Assembly: GCA_018830105.1 (NCBI GenBank) | Contig: JAHJTC010000004.1 | Location: 682,001-746,000, forward strand | Reading direction: 5' to 3' | Length of the DNA stretch: 64,000 nucleotides | DNA from: Bacteroidota bacterium | GTDB lineage: Bacteria > Bacteroidota > Bacteroidia > Bacteroidales > F082 | Part shown: positions 63,179 to 64,000 of the stretch, in pieces | Numbering within the stretch: position 1 is the first letter of the stretch | Layout: every line of letters begins with the position of its first letter | Notes under the pieces: model-generated | Seen by the model: only the letters and a program-made list of their open reading frames with translations | Told to the model about the DNA's origin: nothing | Databases searched by the model: none | Position numbers and translations under genes: made by a program

Positions 63179-64000
63179 TTAGTCTGCTTTCAGGTAATAA
63201 CTAACGATTATAGTGGTGTCAACATCTCCAACAAACTCTTCCATAATTAATACATCAAGTGGCAAATTTCTATCGCGTAAAACCTGTTGTAACTCAAAAT
63301 GGACAGCATCAATGGCAGTATAATCTCCGTGATGTATAGACTGAAGTACGCGGCCAGCGGTTCGTGTAAAGCTAACGATAGTGCCGTACTCCCGTGCTTC
63401 ATCATAAACCGGAAAAGCGTATGTAACCCCTATCTTTTCATTTTCTGTTTGATTCTTGTAAATCAAAAACTCATTTCCGGCTTTAGTGATATTAACCTTA
63501 CTGAAATAGTCTTCAAGCAAACTTTTACTTTGCTGCATAAAAGCAGAAATATCCTGACGATAAACAGAATCAGAAACAGCCAAACAATTTAGGCTTTCGA
63601 GGTTTTGTTCCGTTATAATTAAAGTTTCAGCATAAGATTCAGCAATTTCTTTAAGTTTTTTCAGCCCTTTTTCCTGCATAGGATTCATCAATCCATCGAG
63701 AAAAAAACCAAAATATTTTCCAAAAGGATAAGTCAACTCACTGAGCTTAAGCGTCCATACTACTTCAACGCCATTTTCATTTTCAATAAATTCCCATTCA
63801 TCAAGTGCCAAACCATGGTTACCAAAATCCAGCTGACTTTGGATGAATTTATAGGGTTCGCTTTCAACAATCAGCATGCTTCCACTGCCCATATCTGCAC
63901 TTTCCCAGCGGTGGCCGGCACCTTTGCCCTGTTCTGGTCCATCATAAATAGATGTCATTTCAGGATTATCAAGTTCAAAGGGGCTCCAGCGCTTCCAGTT
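63179..64000 (-). CDS. SRPBCC/polyketide-cyclase-like protein with GyrI-like effector-binding domain (5' end outside window)
   Basis: The frame stays open past the ATG at 63958 to the window end: NWKRWSPFELDNPE precedes MTSIYDG, so the true start lies outside. 273 residues are visible. The first part (WSPF, YDGPEQGKGAGHRWES, GFFLDGLMNP) is a START/SRPBCC ligand-binding fold. The C-terminal 140 residues (ISAFMQQSKSLLEDY, GDYTAIDAVHFELQQVLR) resemble the GyrI-like/AraC effector-binding domain. Both halves bind small hydrophobic ligands in other proteins. No DNA-binding domain is seen. Function unknown. Confidence 0.8.
   Translation of the reverse strand, partial: NWKRWSPFELDNPEMTSIYDGPEQGKGAGHRWESADMGSGSMLIVESEPYKFIQSQLDFGNHGLALDEWEFIENENGVEVVWTLKLSELTYPFGKYFGFFLDGLMNPMQEKGLKKLKEIAESYAETLIITEQNLESLNCLAVSDSVYRQDISAFMQQSKSLLEDYFSKVNITKAGNEFLIYKNQTENEKIGVTYAFPVYDEAREYGTIVSFTRTAGRVLQSIHHGDYTAIDAVHFELQQVLRDRNLPLDVLIMEEFVGDVDTTIIVSYYLKAD

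Overview
The window is ordinary chromosomal DNA from a member of the Bacteroidota, probably class Bacteroidia. Four things point there. Promoters upstream of many genes match the Bacteroidetes -7 consensus TAnnTTTG, several with TTG 19-21 bp upstream. FeoA and FeoB are fused. The 3-phosphoglycerate dehydrogenase is an atypical short form next to serC and a DUF1015 gene. DUF3078, DUF5063, DUF1573 and alternate-GlmU proteins are all present. I cannot name a genus. About 53 protein genes and one tRNA gene fill almost the whole window. I saw no CRISPR array, insertion sequence, prophage, restriction system or toxin-antitoxin pair.

Layout. 1-2155: C-terminal part of a sensor kinase and its sigma-54 (NtrC-type) response regulator. 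2332-5522 (minus): the translation operon thrS-infC-rpmI-rplT, where infC appears to start at an AUA codon. 5656-13415 (minus): orphan peptide-binding lipoprotein, flavodoxin-like reductase, Lon, alternate GlmU, L31 type B, LuxC-like acyl-CoA reductase. 13551-17665 (plus): serine synthesis (serC, serA) with a four-helix-bundle protein, DUF1015 and a tiny winged-helix protein. 17717-23366: xerD, an acidic unknown protein, a LolC/E-like permease, a NamZ-type muramidase, an aminotransferase and a DUF1573 protein. 23660-28455: tRNA-Met, a discoidin/clan GH-A glycosidase-like secreted protein and an S9 peptidase lipoprotein. 28474-29562 (minus): a GluR0-like ligand-gated potassium channel.

30733-36041 (plus) is a tightly packed nucleotide-sugar operon (ugd, UDP-glucuronate decarboxylase, rfbD, GxxExxY-like protein, phosphohexomutase) with overlapping genes. 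It is followed by a FemAB-like transferase, a 461-bp gap holding a candidate structured RNA, and a POTRA/beta-barrel outer-membrane protein. 39970-45321: GreA/B C-terminal-like protein, DUF5063, FeoAB, an orphan HPt protein and a TPR lipoprotein. 45450-52871: recA with bcp, nth, an ECF sigma factor with a small partner gene, uvrA, and a His/Asp-rich beta-propeller lipoprotein. 53135-57525: tRNA deacylase, arginine deiminase, a class III cyclase and an HD-type hydrolase. 57612-64000: GT-C mannosyltransferase-like protein, ligA, an MsbA-type ABC exporter, and an SRPBCC/GyrI-like protein cut by the window end.

I did not find a multi-gene system that is plainly undescribed. The observations most worth a second look are the GluR0-like channel with amino-acid-binding residues retained, the adjacent cyclase and HD-hydrolase genes behind arginine deiminase, the AUA start of infC, the candidate RNA at 37522-37711, and the sigma factor/69-aa protein transcription unit.
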